Below are positions 1 to 11,620 of a stretch of 64,000 nt of DNA, one piece after another. Origin of the DNA: Bryum argenteum (Eukaryota; Streptophyta; Bryopsida; Bryales; Bryaceae); contig CM073329.1 of the NCBI GenBank assembly GCA_037043015.1, positions 2,248,648-2,312,647 on the forward strand. Direction: 5' to 3'. A model generated the notes under the pieces. It had not been told where the DNA came from. It made no database searches and worked only from the letters and a program-made list of their open reading frames with translations. Numbering within the stretch: the first letter of the stretch is position 1; each line of letters opens with the position of its first letter. The translations under genes were made by a program, and so were the position numbers.

Positions 1-259
1 TTTATATTTGTAGGTGAATTCAACTCATAGGGTATTGTCAACACTTGAGGCCATTACCCCGACCAAATCTGTTGTACCTATGGAGGTTCTCCCTCAACCA
101 GAAGTCCAGAACTTTCCGCTAGAATTGACATCGTACTTGAGAGAGAGTTACTTCTCGGAAAAACACAAAAGAAGGACAGTCGTGCTCTTCTTTCGAGCTT
201 GACTTTAGCTCGAATTTCGGTAGGTACCTTTTTGTCGCATGATCTCTATGCCGAAAGTA

Positions 260-651
260 TGCCCGGTTAGTCAGGTCGAGATTCAGAAATTAGAGAATGA
301 GTTTGTGCATAGTTATCGTGAAGGAGATCGTGTTCCCTATGTCTCTGCGTATGATTAGAAAAGTAAATCAAAAGCCATTATGGAGGAGAAAATGGAGACA
401 TGGGAGCCGTACTGGATCCAGGCAAATGAGAGGTTTGAGGAACTCCTCTCTAGACAAGTGCATCTGCAAGACCTCTACGGTAAGATGTTGTATGCGTGAG
501 ATAGCAATCACCGCCACAGAGCTTGGTGGAGACACATCAACATGCACCATGCACATGAAAAGGATTGACACTATTTCATTGATACTTTTATTATTGATCC
601 AAGCGAGAATGCTAGAGATGTTTTGTATGGAATAAATGGCGTCAATTCGTA
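260..651 (+). pseudogene. ParB-like region of the degraded gene
   Basis: In the frame that includes 288-480 the translation contains YREGDRVPYVSAYD, then a stop, then a charged stretch ending HLQDLYG. It continues into a segment with DSNHRHRAWWRHIN and a second stop before HYFIDTF. The core resembles the 'dGNHR..A' motif of ParB/sulfiredoxin-like folds. At least one stop (TGA before HYF) looks like a former TGG tryptophan codon. A donor (GTAAGT) at about 651 ends the exon. The motif is directly visible; the fold assignment is inference from it. Confidence 0.5.
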
Positions 652-867
652 AGTTTATTTCTACTTTGCAATTATTTTTTTCCTACAATTATTTTGTATC
701 TTTCATATAATCAATTATTATTCTGTATGTGCAGGTCCACTGAAAATGACTATGTAAAGACCTGCCTTGGAGCAAGACTTCAACGGATCCGACCCTCTAG
801 AAGACTCAAGCTCACTAACTTCAAAAATCTACTTTCAGAAGAAGAATATAAATCTTGTGAGAAACGA

Positions 868-1075
868 AAAACAGAATCAGTCCGCCTTATCAGGTACGCT
901 GATGACTTTGTCATTATTACTAATGATGACATATTAGTGGAACGACTTTTTGCTTTTTCAAAAACTTTCCTAGCGGAACGTGGCCTTCAATTGTCGTCAG
1001 AAAAAACCCGCATATTCCGGTGGAAGATCGGACAGAGACTTAATTTTATCGGCTTCATATTCCACAATATCGATA
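868..1075 (+). pseudogene. Group II intron-type reverse transcriptase fragment inside an exon
   Basis: The frame of 694-1095 contains RYADDFVIITND, then FLAERGLQLSSEKTRIF, then LNFIGFIF. These match the catalytic YADD block (RT5) and the two following blocks (RT6-7) of group II intron maturases, in correct order and spacing. RT blocks 0-4 are absent upstream, where the sequence instead reads like the host gene (LLSEEEYKSCEKRKTE). Just after it, in another frame, host-like sequence resumes (LPHVKWLKKQKCHGLDLV). It therefore looks like a roughly 200-bp insertion or replacement within the exon. A mitochondrial or plastid group II intron is the likely source, but that is inference. Confidence 0.65.
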
Positions 1076-2559
1076 GAGCTCGCTCTCATAGCTAAGTAAC
1101 TTCCTCATGTAAAGTGGCTCAAAAAACAGAAATGTCACGGTCTCGACTTGGTATCCATTGACTCAGAAAGTCTTCATCGCATTTTTTATCGTGTAAATTT
1201 CTTACTTTCTCATATTTCATCAGATTTATTCAAATTCTTGACTAAATACTATTTTTAATTCATGACTACTTGCTTCTATTGTGCAGAGACAGATCGCAGC
1301 TGCATCGGATGCAGCTTCTCGTGAATATTACGAGAAGACTTCCAAGGGATCAACAAAATCCTCAGGGAGTTTGAGACATGATGACAAAGGGTCCAACCGA
1401 CCGTATTGATTCTATTCAAAATAAGGACTTTGATAAGTACCTTGCAGTAGCTAATCCAAATAATGGAGAAACTTTCTTCACAGATGTTTGTTTCCCACAT
1501 TTTTTTGGAAGAACTTCTATCAACTTCATTTCCCAATATAAATCTAATACATTTTTCTAAGTTTTACAGATTAACGAGCATTACAGTTTGTATTCCAAGC
1601 CAGAAATGACTATTGACAAACTGCAATTAATTGCAAGAACTCCTGTCCAACTACGATTCAAACCACTCTGGTTGACATCGTGAAATGATTCCCCGACAAT
1701 GCGTGCAACGTACAAGTTTCCAACACCGGATTCCAAAATTCCACTTGTAACGTGGATAATCAAGACATCTTTTTGAGCTGAGGTACTTTTTACATTCAAT
1801 TTTGTTTCATTATAATTTTATTCTCTTACTTTTATACTAAAACATGTACTTTTGTATTTGCAGCTTGAAGACCAACTTCTTCGAAAATTTGAAAAAATTC
1901 GTGAGAAGTTGGAACCGATTGACTGGAGAGCCTCTAGTGGAATCAAGAATCCATCTCAATGTGTTGAGACCTACCGGATACTACTATGGGATAAGGCATT
2001 ATTGCATTTGTTTAATCCAAGAGCAGAACCTGTGTACGAGAAAGAAACCAAGTTTACAAAGTATCCAGGCACAAGTGCACAACTTCCGTTGTTTAACGAG
2101 TTGTATACAGGTAAGATAAATGCTATCGCTCTATATTATCTATTCTATCCATTTCAAAATTAATAATCTTACTATTTCTCTAAGTACATTGACTTCAGTA
2201 TTTTCTTTAATTTCTTCATATACATAAAAAAAGAGCTCATTGGAAAGAAATCAATTGACAAGAATTCCATGCATGCGTACTTCTCATCTTTTCTAGATAA
2301 GACCTCCTCTATTTGCTTCTATACATCTGCCCAGCAAAAGAAGTTCAGTGACAACCACCTGACTTCCGGTTGTTGGTACTTGGATTGTCTTCCTACATTT
2401 ACACCTCTTGAGGGGGTTAATGAAAGGAGAAACATCAAAGGTGGAGTTCCAATGCCTCTTACGGAAGAGGAAGCCAAAGATACAGATACGAATCTAGTTG
2501 CTCAAGGACCATCAAAAAGAGAAAGAGACGACCTACCATGAAGAGAGCTTCCTCCGCAA

Positions 2560-3734
2560 ATGTCCTACTGTTTTCAATTCCTCGTCCAACTTCATCTGCT
2601 TCCGTCGGTACACAACTTCATTCAAAATGTGTCTATGTTAGATCTCATTTTGCAAGGAGCTAACGCAGACGAAAGGAGAGATCCTCGTTGGATATCACTC
2701 CATAAATTTATAGATGTGGTAAGCTCTTACCTTGTGCTTATTCTACTTCATTAATTTTTCAGTATTTTTTCTACTTTGTACAAATATATGACTTTAGTGT
2801 TTGGAATAACAGGTTGGAGCAGGCCGCACACGTCCGGTGAGCTCTGAAATTTGTCCTCATAAAAGAATCCACTTACTCATAACAGATATATCTGAAGGCT
2901 TACCAGTCCTTTCTATCTGTTCACGGCCGTCAATTATCCCGTCTTGGAACAACATAGACAATAATTGTGTAGAGTCAATTTTTGCATTTGCAGATGCATT
3001 TCTTCACGATGATGTTGTCCTACTTCTATTTCACTGCTTTCATTCCACCATTTCTGCTGATATTGTTGAATGGGCCTCGGAGTTCAACTTTGTTTTGAAA
3101 ATAGAATGGTGGAGTGTCCAAGATCTTCGCCTTATTTCTTCAACACACAAGACAAATGAAATATTATATTGTATATCTTTTACAATACATTTTTTTCCAG
3201 TTTTTTTCTACTTAGGATTAATAATCTATTCAACTTCCATTTTTTTTTTAGACCAATCAATTCTGCATCAAGATATGCATCCGCGGCGGACCGATTGTAT
3301 CACGGTTTTTATTCCATGAGAGTTCTAAGTTTTGTGCACCTGTTACGAGGCTTGAGAAATGTGATTACATTCTCAACTTCACATCTAAAAAATCTCAGCT
3401 TATGAATGGATCAGTTCCATGGAGAGGTCCTCGGGAGAAAGACCTATCATTCATGCAAGGCTTGATTGAAGTACTTTCAAAGCCTGGAGATATTATTTTA
3501 GATTGGTTTGCATCTACAGGTGATACTTTATTTTATCTTCACTTTTCATTGACTTATGGTGAACCAATTTCTTTATCTTCTTATACATGCTTTTGGTTTT
3601 CGTTTTCAGGTGCCTCGGTACGTGCTTGTTACAATATTCGACGCCACATTGCAGAATTTGAAGGTGACGCCAACATATTCGAGGCTCTCCTTGCACCATT
3701 AAGCAACCCTCCTCCACCACAACAGAAAGTCTAG
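2560..3734 (+). pseudogene. DNA N4/N6-methylase-like C-terminal region
   Basis: Exons are about 2560-2718, 2813-3170, 3252-3520 and 3610-3734. The joins 2718/2813 and 3520/3610 keep the frame. The join near 3170/3252 does not with the donor I chose, so a lesion or another donor is needed. Joined, the last two exons read ILDWFASTGASVRA followed by IAEFEGDANIF. These resemble motif I (D-F-x-G-x-G, the SAM-binding loop) and the next strand of N6/N4-type DNA methylases, with motif I near the C-terminus as in the beta order of classes. A DPPW/SPPY catalytic motif is not evident; LLITDISEGLP in exon 2813 is the only candidate and looks altered. A Pro-rich tail ends at TAG 3732-3734. Function is inferred. 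Confidence 0.5.
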
Positions 3735-3986
3735 GAACTTCGTATATCTGACAAACCTGAAGAGCCTCCTCAAAAGCAACAGCGTTCCATTCGCTTTTGT
3801 GCGTAAGTTGTATACTTGTAAATTTTATGCAATTATGTATATGTTGTAAAATAAATAAATAAATAAAATCTTTGTTTTTCATTTTTATAGAACTAACTTT
3901 ATACTAAATTGTGTTTCTGAGCTTCATCGGAGGTCCTCCTAACCAGTCCCCATAATACCATTACTTTACCTTGTTATGCACAAGAT

Positions 3987-4145
3987 ATGGCTATGGCTTT
4001 AGCAGAAGCCCCCTCATCTCCTTTAGTTTGGAAGCGACGTACTTATAATCCTAAAGTGCATAGTTACATAGACATACAAGCTGAGGAGGACAATACCTTC
4101 ACTACCTCTTCGGTTGAGGGTAGTTCTGACTCCAACATACAGTGA
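3987..4145 (+). pseudogene. C-terminal tail of the degraded gene, stop supplied by the Tc1 element
   Basis: An open frame from 3987 encodes about 52 residues rich in Ser, Glu and Thr (SSPLVWKRRTYNPKV, then an acidic Ser tail). The last host codons are TCC AAC AT(A). The transposon begins at 4140 and its first bases, CAG TGA, add one Gln and a stop. If the element and one TA copy are removed, the host frame continues from 5735 as TCT ATG TAG, so the pre-insertion protein would end two residues later. Whether this exon joins the TAG at 3732 by an alternative splice is unclear; it may be a separate exon. Confidence 0.4.
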
Positions 4146-5732
4146 CCTTCAAAAGTGTCCCAATGTTTATAATTTGAAAGTTTGGTGAGTCACCACATAG
4201 TGATTGCATGCTAGACTGACATGGCATCAATTTAGTTACATACTATCATTAGTAAGGTAATCAAGGAGCAAGGCTTACCACTTGTCTCTACATGTATGTG
4301 CATGAATTGAAGCTCTAGATATTTTCTCTTCATTGGGACAGTTTTGAAAGTACATATGAGTGAATCTTGTATGCATAGCAAGTGAAGTGTACATTCATTG
4401 TGAATTGCTTGGTTTTGTGCTCATTGTGTGTATTTGTTCTTCTTGCGTCATATATTTGTTTCTTTCGTGTTTAGCTTCACAAGTGAAAATGGTTAGACCA
4501 TTGTCCCAGGGGAAGCAACAAGGTATACTCTCTTTGCTTCAAAAAGGTTGTAGTGTGAGAGAGATAGCAAATTCTTTGCATGTTGGTAAATCAAGTGTAC
4601 AGAGGCTCCGTAAGAAGCATTTTCGGATGCAAAGCTTTTAGTTGGAGGTAGACCACGCAAGTTGACAAGTGCAATGGAGCGGTCTTGTGTAACTAGTATA
4701 ACAAGAGGGAAGGTGTCTACTGCAAGAGAAGCTACTAAACATGTGCAAGAAGTTTTTGGAGTACAAGTCAGTGAAGTTCAGACGCCGTAGACTTTGTAGA
4801 GCGGGTTTGCAATCGCATGTGAAAGAAAAGAAACCACATTTGTCACACAGTAATATTAGGGCTCGCTTAGAATTTGCCAGAAAGTATCAGTACTATACTA
4901 TTGATGACTGGAGTCACGTGATATTCTCGAGATGAGACTAAAATTATGATTTTCTTGGATGGGAGAGTTTGGTGTTGGGTTCGTGATCCACGGGAACTTT
5001 CGTGAGCGGACCGTTATTCCGATCATTAAGCATGGTGGTGGTTACGTGATGATATGGGGATGTATGTGTATACATGGACGTGGCATGATGTGTAGAATTG
5101 AAGGTCGCCTCAATCAGCATGGTTATCAAAAAATCTTGGAGGAGCATCTCCATGGGACAATTCAAAAATATAATTTAGATCCATCGGGAGTCATATTTCA
5201 ACAGGATAATGCACCTATACATACCAGTAATAGTATGAAACAATGGTTTTCTAGGCAACCTTTTGGTGTCTTATCTTGGCCTGCTCAGTCTCCAGATTTG
5301 AATCCTATAGAAAATCTATGGGCAATTTTGAAAAGGAGATTGAATCGATATGACACACCACCAAAAGGGATACTTGAGTTATGGTCTCGTGTGGAAGAAA
5401 CCTTCCCTTCTATCACTGTTGATGATTGCAAGAGACTTATAGAATCAATGCCCAGATGAATAGCAGCTGTATTAAAATCCAGAGGAAAATGGACAAAGTG
5501 GTGAGGAATTTCCATGTTGGACGTTCAAAAGTGTACCAATGTACAGAGTAGCTTTAGGTTTTTTTCCTTTCTCATTGAGCGCTTCAATTTTGTTGGAATT
5601 TTTGTAATCAATTAGTACATTGTATGTACTATTTCAATAAATTTACTACATTCCATTCCATGAGTTTCTCTTACCTACATTATTTTTTGAATGTAACATG
5701 TACAAACATTGGGACAGTTTTGAAGGTCACTG
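4140..5732 (+). mobile_element. Tc1/mariner element, inactivated, with TA target duplication
   Basis: The left end CAGTGACCTTCAAAAGTGTC and the right end, read on the other strand, CAGTGACCTTCAAAACTGTC form terminal inverted repeats of about 29 bp with one mismatch. TA lies immediately outside both ends (4138-4139 and 5733-5734), as expected for this superfamily. Length is 1593 bp. Related copies of the terminal motif, in inverted orientation, occur internally near 4332-4350 and 5521-5545. The element carries a DD34E-type transposase reading frame with several frameshifts, so this copy cannot encode a functional enzyme. It inserted at the 3' end of the preceding pseudogene. Confidence 0.93.
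4489..5459 (+). pseudogene. Tc1-family transposase, frameshifted
   Basis: The start ATG at 4489 gives MVRPLSQGKQQGILSLLQKG and a helix-turn-helix with the SVREIANSLHVGKSSVQRL pattern. The frame then breaks near 4620, near 4760-4790, near 4930 and near 5000. The pieces read in order through KPHLSHSNIRARLEFA, then SDETKI (first catalytic Asp), then FQQDNAPIHT (second Asp), then SPDLNPIENLW (catalytic Glu). Thirty-four residues separate the second Asp and the Glu, making it DD34E. The stop is TGA at 5457-5459. Intact Tc1 transposases are about 340 residues, consistent with the sum of these fragments. The enzyme would have bound the element's terminal repeats and cut at TA sites. Confidence 0.9.
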
Positions 5733-8700
5733 TATCTATGTAGTAATACATATGTGCACATTTTGCTTTGATTTCTTATTAATTTCAGTACATGTTTATG
5801 TTTATGACAATTTTCATACATATATAATTGCGTATATACACAGTGATACTAATGTATGTAAATTTAAATTTTGATCAATCTAATTCAAAAATTGAACCCA
5901 TATACCAAACCATGGTTATAAGCTACCTTCTCAAATAATTACTATCTTGAGTGTATTTTTATATGAAATCTTTGGCTCTTACACTTGCACACCATTTTGT
6001 AATATAATCATTTTACACGGTCATAGGTCCATAGTTGGTTACAATACTATGCGTTCCTGCTCAAGAGTTAACCCTTAAGCGGGCCGAATGTCGAAAAACG
6101 ACATTTTGGATGACAGAAACTTTGGAGAGCCATAACTTCTTCATCCGGACTCTGTTTTGGACGAAATCACTTGGGTTGGGTCCCAAGTCAAGTCTAGTTC
6201 ATGTCATAAAAATCTCAGACCCATACAATGAAGTATGAATTAATGGCATGCATTTCAGTGACAGCAGCCTAGTTTTAGACATTTTTTCCTTTGTAAAATT
6301 TTGGGCAGTTTTCACCATTGCAGGGCCATAATTTGCACAAAGAAATTTTTCTCATGGTTTTTTTTTGTTCAAGGATGCTACTGAGATGAAGGTGAACAAC
6401 ATTCTAATTGGTGACTTTTTCATTGCAATAAGTCTAATGGTAGCATTTTCACTTTAAAGTGAAAATGATGAAATTATGTGATCATTTTTGAGTATTAATA
6501 CATTATGATCTCGCAATCTATGAAGCCTCATGACTCAAAATTTGACCCACATGATGTTCAATATGTCTACGACAAGATTGTACGGTTGAGATTTGGATAA
6601 CACACTTTTACCTCCACCTATGACAATGCTTTTGAGGATGTGTTCATTTTACTACAAATGAGTCAAACCATTTAGGGGTTAATTGCATATTGCTCATTGT
6701 TCATTGCTTACGGCTAAGACTTAGCACTCCTCGATTTTTATGGGTTGATATTTGATTTTGAGGTTTGGAGGTGGAGCTCTACTAAGACCAAGAGGAGAAA
6801 AAAACTTAAGGAAGGCTTTGCATGGTAGAGCTTTTGTATACACATTGATAAGGTGGTTCCTTGTGTTGACATATTGAAAATTCATCTACAACTTTGTTAA
6901 GGCCTAGAGATGTAAGAATGCCAAAATGAGCTTATTTGGGGCATCCTAGATGAATAGGTTAAATATATTCATATTTGCGTTAGATTCTTATAGGGTGTTC
7001 CTTATAATACAAAGTGTCTGTGATTAAAATTGCAAATCCAAAATCCAAATTTTGAATCCTCAAACGCAACTTTTAGTTTTCATGGTTGAGTAAGGCAAAA
7101 AAGAATTAAAAACTGTAGTTTTTCTAAAAAATAAATATAAATATAAATATAAACTCAATTAAATAATTATATATATATATATATATATTTGAGGTTTCTT
7201 CATAACCACATTCTTACTCAAATTTCCAAGTGAATCAAGTTTAAATTTTTATAGGTTGCACAAGGGCAAGCTTTGAAGTTTTTTGTGAATTTCTTTTCAA
7301 AATATGTCAAAACTTGATATTCTATAAATTTCCCCAAAAAAAAATCCATTCCAAATTCAAGACTTTACAAAGGCGTCTACTCACTACTCATTTTTTTCTA
7401 TATCAAATACACTTAACATGATGCATGTCTTATTGAATTGTCAAATTTTATATCTTCTTCTACCAAAAATATTGCGTTGACGTTTAAAAATCTTAATTAG
7501 TCCTTAAAATTTTGCCCAAGCATACCAAACTTAGTTATTTACATAGAAAGAAATATGACCAAAATATTTGGAGTAACAATCATTAAGTCCCTCTTTGCAC
7601 AATAAAAACTAAGTCTTGCAAAGTCTGATTGAGAAAAGTTTTCCTTCAACTTTGAACATTAGGATCTTCCAAATGGAACAGATCCCACGGTTGAAATATC
7701 ACATTGTAATTGCTAGGTTCAAGATCCTGTAGTTGAAAGTACCAAAAAAAAATAAAAAAAAATTGGACTTTACGTCAGTCCTGATAAGATGGTTGAAAAT
7801 TACAGTTTTTGGTTTGAAAGGTCTACAAAATACTTGGAGTTATAGTTCAATTGGGATGTTTTCTCATGGTTTTTTTTTTTTTTTATTTTATTTTTTTAAG
7901 TTCGAAGGTGTTATTAAGACAAAAGTGAATAATTTTCTAGTTGGTGATTATGTGATTGCAAAAGTTTTGTGCGTGACATTTTCACTTCAAAGTAAAAATG
8001 ATGAGATTTTGTGATTTTTTTGAGTTATCATCTCACAATCTATGAGGCCTAATGATTCAAAATTTGACCCTCATGACCTGCAGTAAGTTTGGTAGAGCCT
8101 TTTCTAAAGTCCTTGAGTAAATAAGTAACCAATATAAGAGTTGCTCACTAATTTCTAAAATTACTTTATTAGAGCATGAGTGCTTCGCTGAGAGAGAGGT
8201 CTTGTTGTAATTGCAACAGAAGTTGGTGCTATGCTTCAAGAAGACATGGTGCTATGCTTTGAGAAATTAAAATGTCCATGATCCTACAAAATCGAGATAG
8301 TAAGAGAATCCTTGTCATTGGTTAATTGATACATTTGCAGGTTGTAAGGTCACACAACCACTATGTAAAAATAAAAATCCATTGAAATACCATCACTAAA
8401 CTAATATGATAAAGGATACTCAAGGCTTAGTTCCATCTCTTATATTGACCCTCTAACCAACACAAACTCATCACTTCCAATACACTTACATGAAAGGAGT
8501 GTAAGCAGTATTCAATAATTAAGTTTAAGCAAGACGTGGCGAAAGACTATAAAATATGAAATCAAAGAGCGTGCAGTTTTTTGACTAGAAAATCCAATAT
8601 AGCATCTCCATTTGAGATATTCAAAGTTGTAGACCTATGATAATTTAAAAACAAATAGTACCAATTGGTGCAATCGCCAAAAATTCAATAACGCAAAAGA

Positions 8701-8850
8701 ATACAAGCAATCCAATTTCACATACAAATTCATAGATTGATTGTATTGTTAGACTCAATTTCCCGGTTAAAAAGAGGGAAATTTTTTATTAAGGATTGTA
8801 GTTAATTTGCATTGTATATACAAGAAAGGATATCAAACAATTGCGTCCTA
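5733..8850. other. Non-coding AT-rich stretch with repeat copies
   Basis: No supported gene. It holds one TTAA-bounded element (6068-6682), a short (TA)n run near 7169-7189, and at about 7840-8085 a second, degraded copy of the internal part of that element (compare 6340-6560). Short ORFs here have no recognisable domain. Confidence 0.6.
6068..6682. mobile_element. TTAA-bounded piggyBac-like element (long subfamily)
   Basis: TTAA at 6068-6071 is followed by CCCTTAAGCGGGCC, and the right end reads TTTAGGGG before TTAA at 6679-6682. The left end shares a conserved stem-loop (TGTCGAAAAACGACA at 6089-6103) and about 200 bp downstream with the inverted right end of the element at 27078-28057. Non-coding. 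The terminal repeats are partly eroded at the right end. Confidence 0.6.
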
Positions 8851-10370
8851 CGCTAATAGTCTCGCAAAGAGATTGAATGCAGCGCAAGAATAATGGATCA
8901 CACATGTTGTCCACATCCAAAACTCTCGACCGCCAATTGGAATCAAAGTCTTATATCCGTGCACAACGCCGAATAAATCAAGACGTCAAACTTACCTCCA
9001 AAGCTTACACTGTCGCGTTCAACAAGAGCAAGAGCAAATCCAAACAACGAAATCAAAAATAAACTATCATAGAAAGAGAAAAGAAGCACCTCGTGATAAG
9101 AATGCATACACTGTCGGATGTTGGTGGTGAGGCACAATATTACATGCAAGTGATGCACGGAGCTTCGTATGAAGCTTTTCACAGAGATTTGTTGTGGCAG
9201 CTATGGCGATTGCAATTTCTACAACAACAATGCAAGGCGAGGGACTCTACAAGCACACAAATGGCGCGGTTCGATTGTGATTGACAAGTGGCACTCAACC
9301 TCAAGAAGTGCGTTATCAACCAAGGATGTGAGGATGTCACTGCATACATAGACAGTTTTCATGCAACCATATTTCTCTTGGTTCTTGTGCTAGCTGATTA
9401 TCATCTGTCATAAATGCTCCTTGTACTTATGCTATCAACTCGCACTCGTGATGTCAACTCGCACTCATGATGTCAACTCGCACTCATGATGTCAACTTGC
9501 ACTCATGCTATCAACTCCCACTCATGTTGTCAACTCGCACACATGTTGTCAACTCCTACTCATGTTGTCAACTCGCACACATGCTGTCAACTTAGACTCA
9601 TGGAGTCACGCAATTACTCTCCCTCGACCAAAGACGGTTCGAGAGGCAAGCTTGCTCATCAAGTACATAGGTTGACAACGTCCATGTTTTCTGAACCTGG
9701 ACATTGGAATTTTTCCTTTGTTATTAAGGAAGCATCAAGAATATTACGTGATTCTATGCATAAAAGTTGTGCAGTTCCGAAAGTAGTAATCCTTGTGTCC
9801 TACTTACCCTGCGGAACAACTTTTCATGTTTTTATCAAGTTCTTAGAATCTCAATTGAGTTGAAGTTTCTATGACCTTGTCCATTTTTACTTGAAGAGCT
9901 TTCAGATAGTTTTTGCCTTCGAATAATGTGTTGTGGCCTTATGTCACTAATGGTTGGTTTAAAACCTGACTTGGGCTCGTAAATCTTCTTGTGGTTGAAG
10001 ATTGGTGGGCAAGTTAATCAATTCCGCCACCTGCATTAAGTCTACAACATAATTTTATGGATCAGATCTTATTGACTGATTTTTTTTATTTTTATTTTTT
10101 ATAACATTTTTCTTGAAGATGTGTTTTTAGGCTCAGAATTGGCTGGAACGTATGGAGATTAATCATCTCCAATCCAATCAATTGTTCATAAATTTGGATA
10201 ATGAAGAGTATCTTGAAACTTCAATGTATAGTATATCATTGAGCAACCAAAAACAAAACTTATGATGCAAACGGATACCAAAAAGTAATAGAAGCTTGAT
10301 TTGGCACAGACATCATTGATGTTTGAGAACATTTGAGATAGTACCAAAGGGTGGCCGCTTTCTCAAGATT
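8851..10370. other. Intergenic stretch with no recognised gene
   Basis: Apart from the 19-bp minisatellite at about 9431-9607 I see no supported gene. Short ORFs such as 8877-9062 and 9486-9863 overlap on both strands and have no domain; the latter is partly minisatellite translation. Confidence 0.5.
9431..9607. repeat. 19-bp minisatellite, about nine copies
   Basis: Repeated unit resembling GATGTCAACTCGCACTCAT. The first copies are nearly identical and later ones vary at 2-5 positions (for example TTGTCAACTCCTACTCATG). Spacing is steady at 19 bp with no unique spacers. Confidence 0.85.
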
Positions 10371-10411
10371 CTTTTTTTTTCTTTTTTTCTTTCTTTTCTT
10401 TTCTTTTTCTT

Positions 10412-10443
<32 letters not shown>
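10371..10443. repeat. Polypyrimidine/poly-T tract
   Basis: CT-rich sequence grading into a run of about 27 T. It could be the reverse-oriented poly-A tail of a retroelement, but no element body was recognised beside it. Confidence 0.8.
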
Positions 10444-10444
<1 letters not shown>

Positions 10445-11620
10445 TGTGTGAATGGATGGGATTTTTCTAAAAGAGATTTATTCAATTGAAGTTTAAGGAT
10501 ACCGCCCCAATTGGGGTGTACCCAAAAGAATGTTCTTTTTTTGAAATACTTTATAATTTTGTTGTGGCAACATTTTGAAACTTCTAATAAACCCAGAAAT
10601 GGTTGTTCATGCTTTTGGGAATATATAAATCATAACCATGTTTTTTATATGGATCATGAAAAGCCGTCATATGACATTGTGCTAAGACCTCGAATTGTGC
10701 AACGAAAATGATCGCATGGACACCTAAGTTTAAAGATGTTAAAGTGATGGAATTAGAAGAGTCTAAGGAATGTTATTTTTACAAATATGACACTTGTCAG
10801 TTGGACACACATTCACTCTACTTTGAGATCAATTTTCGTCAAACTCGCAGTAAAACTAAGATTTTTAACTTATCAAAGTTTAAGAAATAAACCCTTGATA
10901 GGTTATGTAAATGCAATAAATTATAGTTCCTTTTATTTTATTAATAAATAAATTTGATTATTGGCATCAAAATTGAACTTATTCATGAATTGAAGTGATG
11001 TTTTGATTGATATGTTCTATGACAAAGTTCTTCATAGTGTTCAATGTAAGCTTCTAGACTTGATATTTTGGATGGATTCTTTATACATTAGTATTAAATA
11101 ACTCTAATACATCTCAATCACAAACAGTGAAATCCATAAATGTCATGGCTTTTGAAGAACAACTTTTACATTTGTGCTCCTTAGACGCAAACACATTTTT
11201 CAAGTCTTACCTTAAGGAGACATTCAAAAATTAAGCTTTTTTCAAATATGAATATGAGAGACACACAATTCTCTGCACTATCGGTTAAAGAAAAAATTTA
11301 AGGTTATGCGTTTCCACATATAGAAATGTATTAACCACATCTTATAAATAATTGTCTAAAATGTACAAAACATCACAGCTCCTTAAACACCTAAAAACAC
11401 TTACTCTTCCATGGAATAAGCACATTTGTTAATTTGGAATATTTAAAATTATGCGCCCTAAAGAAATAAACGACATATTATCGACCAATCGTCTCAAACT
11501 TACAAAAACTTCGGAACACCTCAAACACAGACCTGGAATACAACACGTATACATAGGGACTTACACTTACCGAATGTATAAGAGCAACTTGAAACTTCAA
11601 TCCTATAACATTGGTCCTTT
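10444..11620. other. Intergenic; two adjacent short ORFs of unknown meaning
   Basis: Two consecutive plus-strand ORFs (10511-10711, 66 aa; 10708-10890, 60 aa) overlap by 4 bp. The first contains GCSCFWEYINHNHVFYMDH and the second is Lys-rich. I recognise no family. They may be halves of one degraded frame or chance ORFs. The rest shows nothing I can name. Confidence 0.3.

Larger units (their letters stand above)
1..4139 (+). pseudogene. Degraded multi-exon gene: ParB-like part plus DNA N4/N6-methylase-like part
   Basis: Read in pieces, this stretch encodes one protein family interrupted by plausible GT-AG introns, for example 2719-2812, 3521-3609 and 2111 onward. The order is an N-terminal region (1-230), a ParB-like region (about 260-651) with a DxNHRHRAWW motif, a charged middle region (750-870 and 1075-2541), and a methylase-like region (2560-3734). 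A Ser-rich tail (3987-4139) follows. It is broken: in-frame stops fall near 347-349, 504 and 571, and frame changes are needed near 180-270 and 1075. In bacteria and phages, ParB-like domains often accompany DNA methylases, where the ParB part is thought to help bind or cleave DNA. Whether the plant family has that role is unknown. The left end lies outside the window. Assignment rests on motifs read by eye and could be wrong in the middle section. Confidence 0.6.

Noticed and set aside
9431-9607. CRISPR-like regular repeats
   Set aside because: Units are 19 bp and contiguous with no unique spacers, in a eukaryotic genome: a minisatellite.
10511-10890. Two overlapping short ORFs as a gene pair
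   Set aside because: No recognised family, no splice signals or upstream context; kept only as a note in the intergenic entry.
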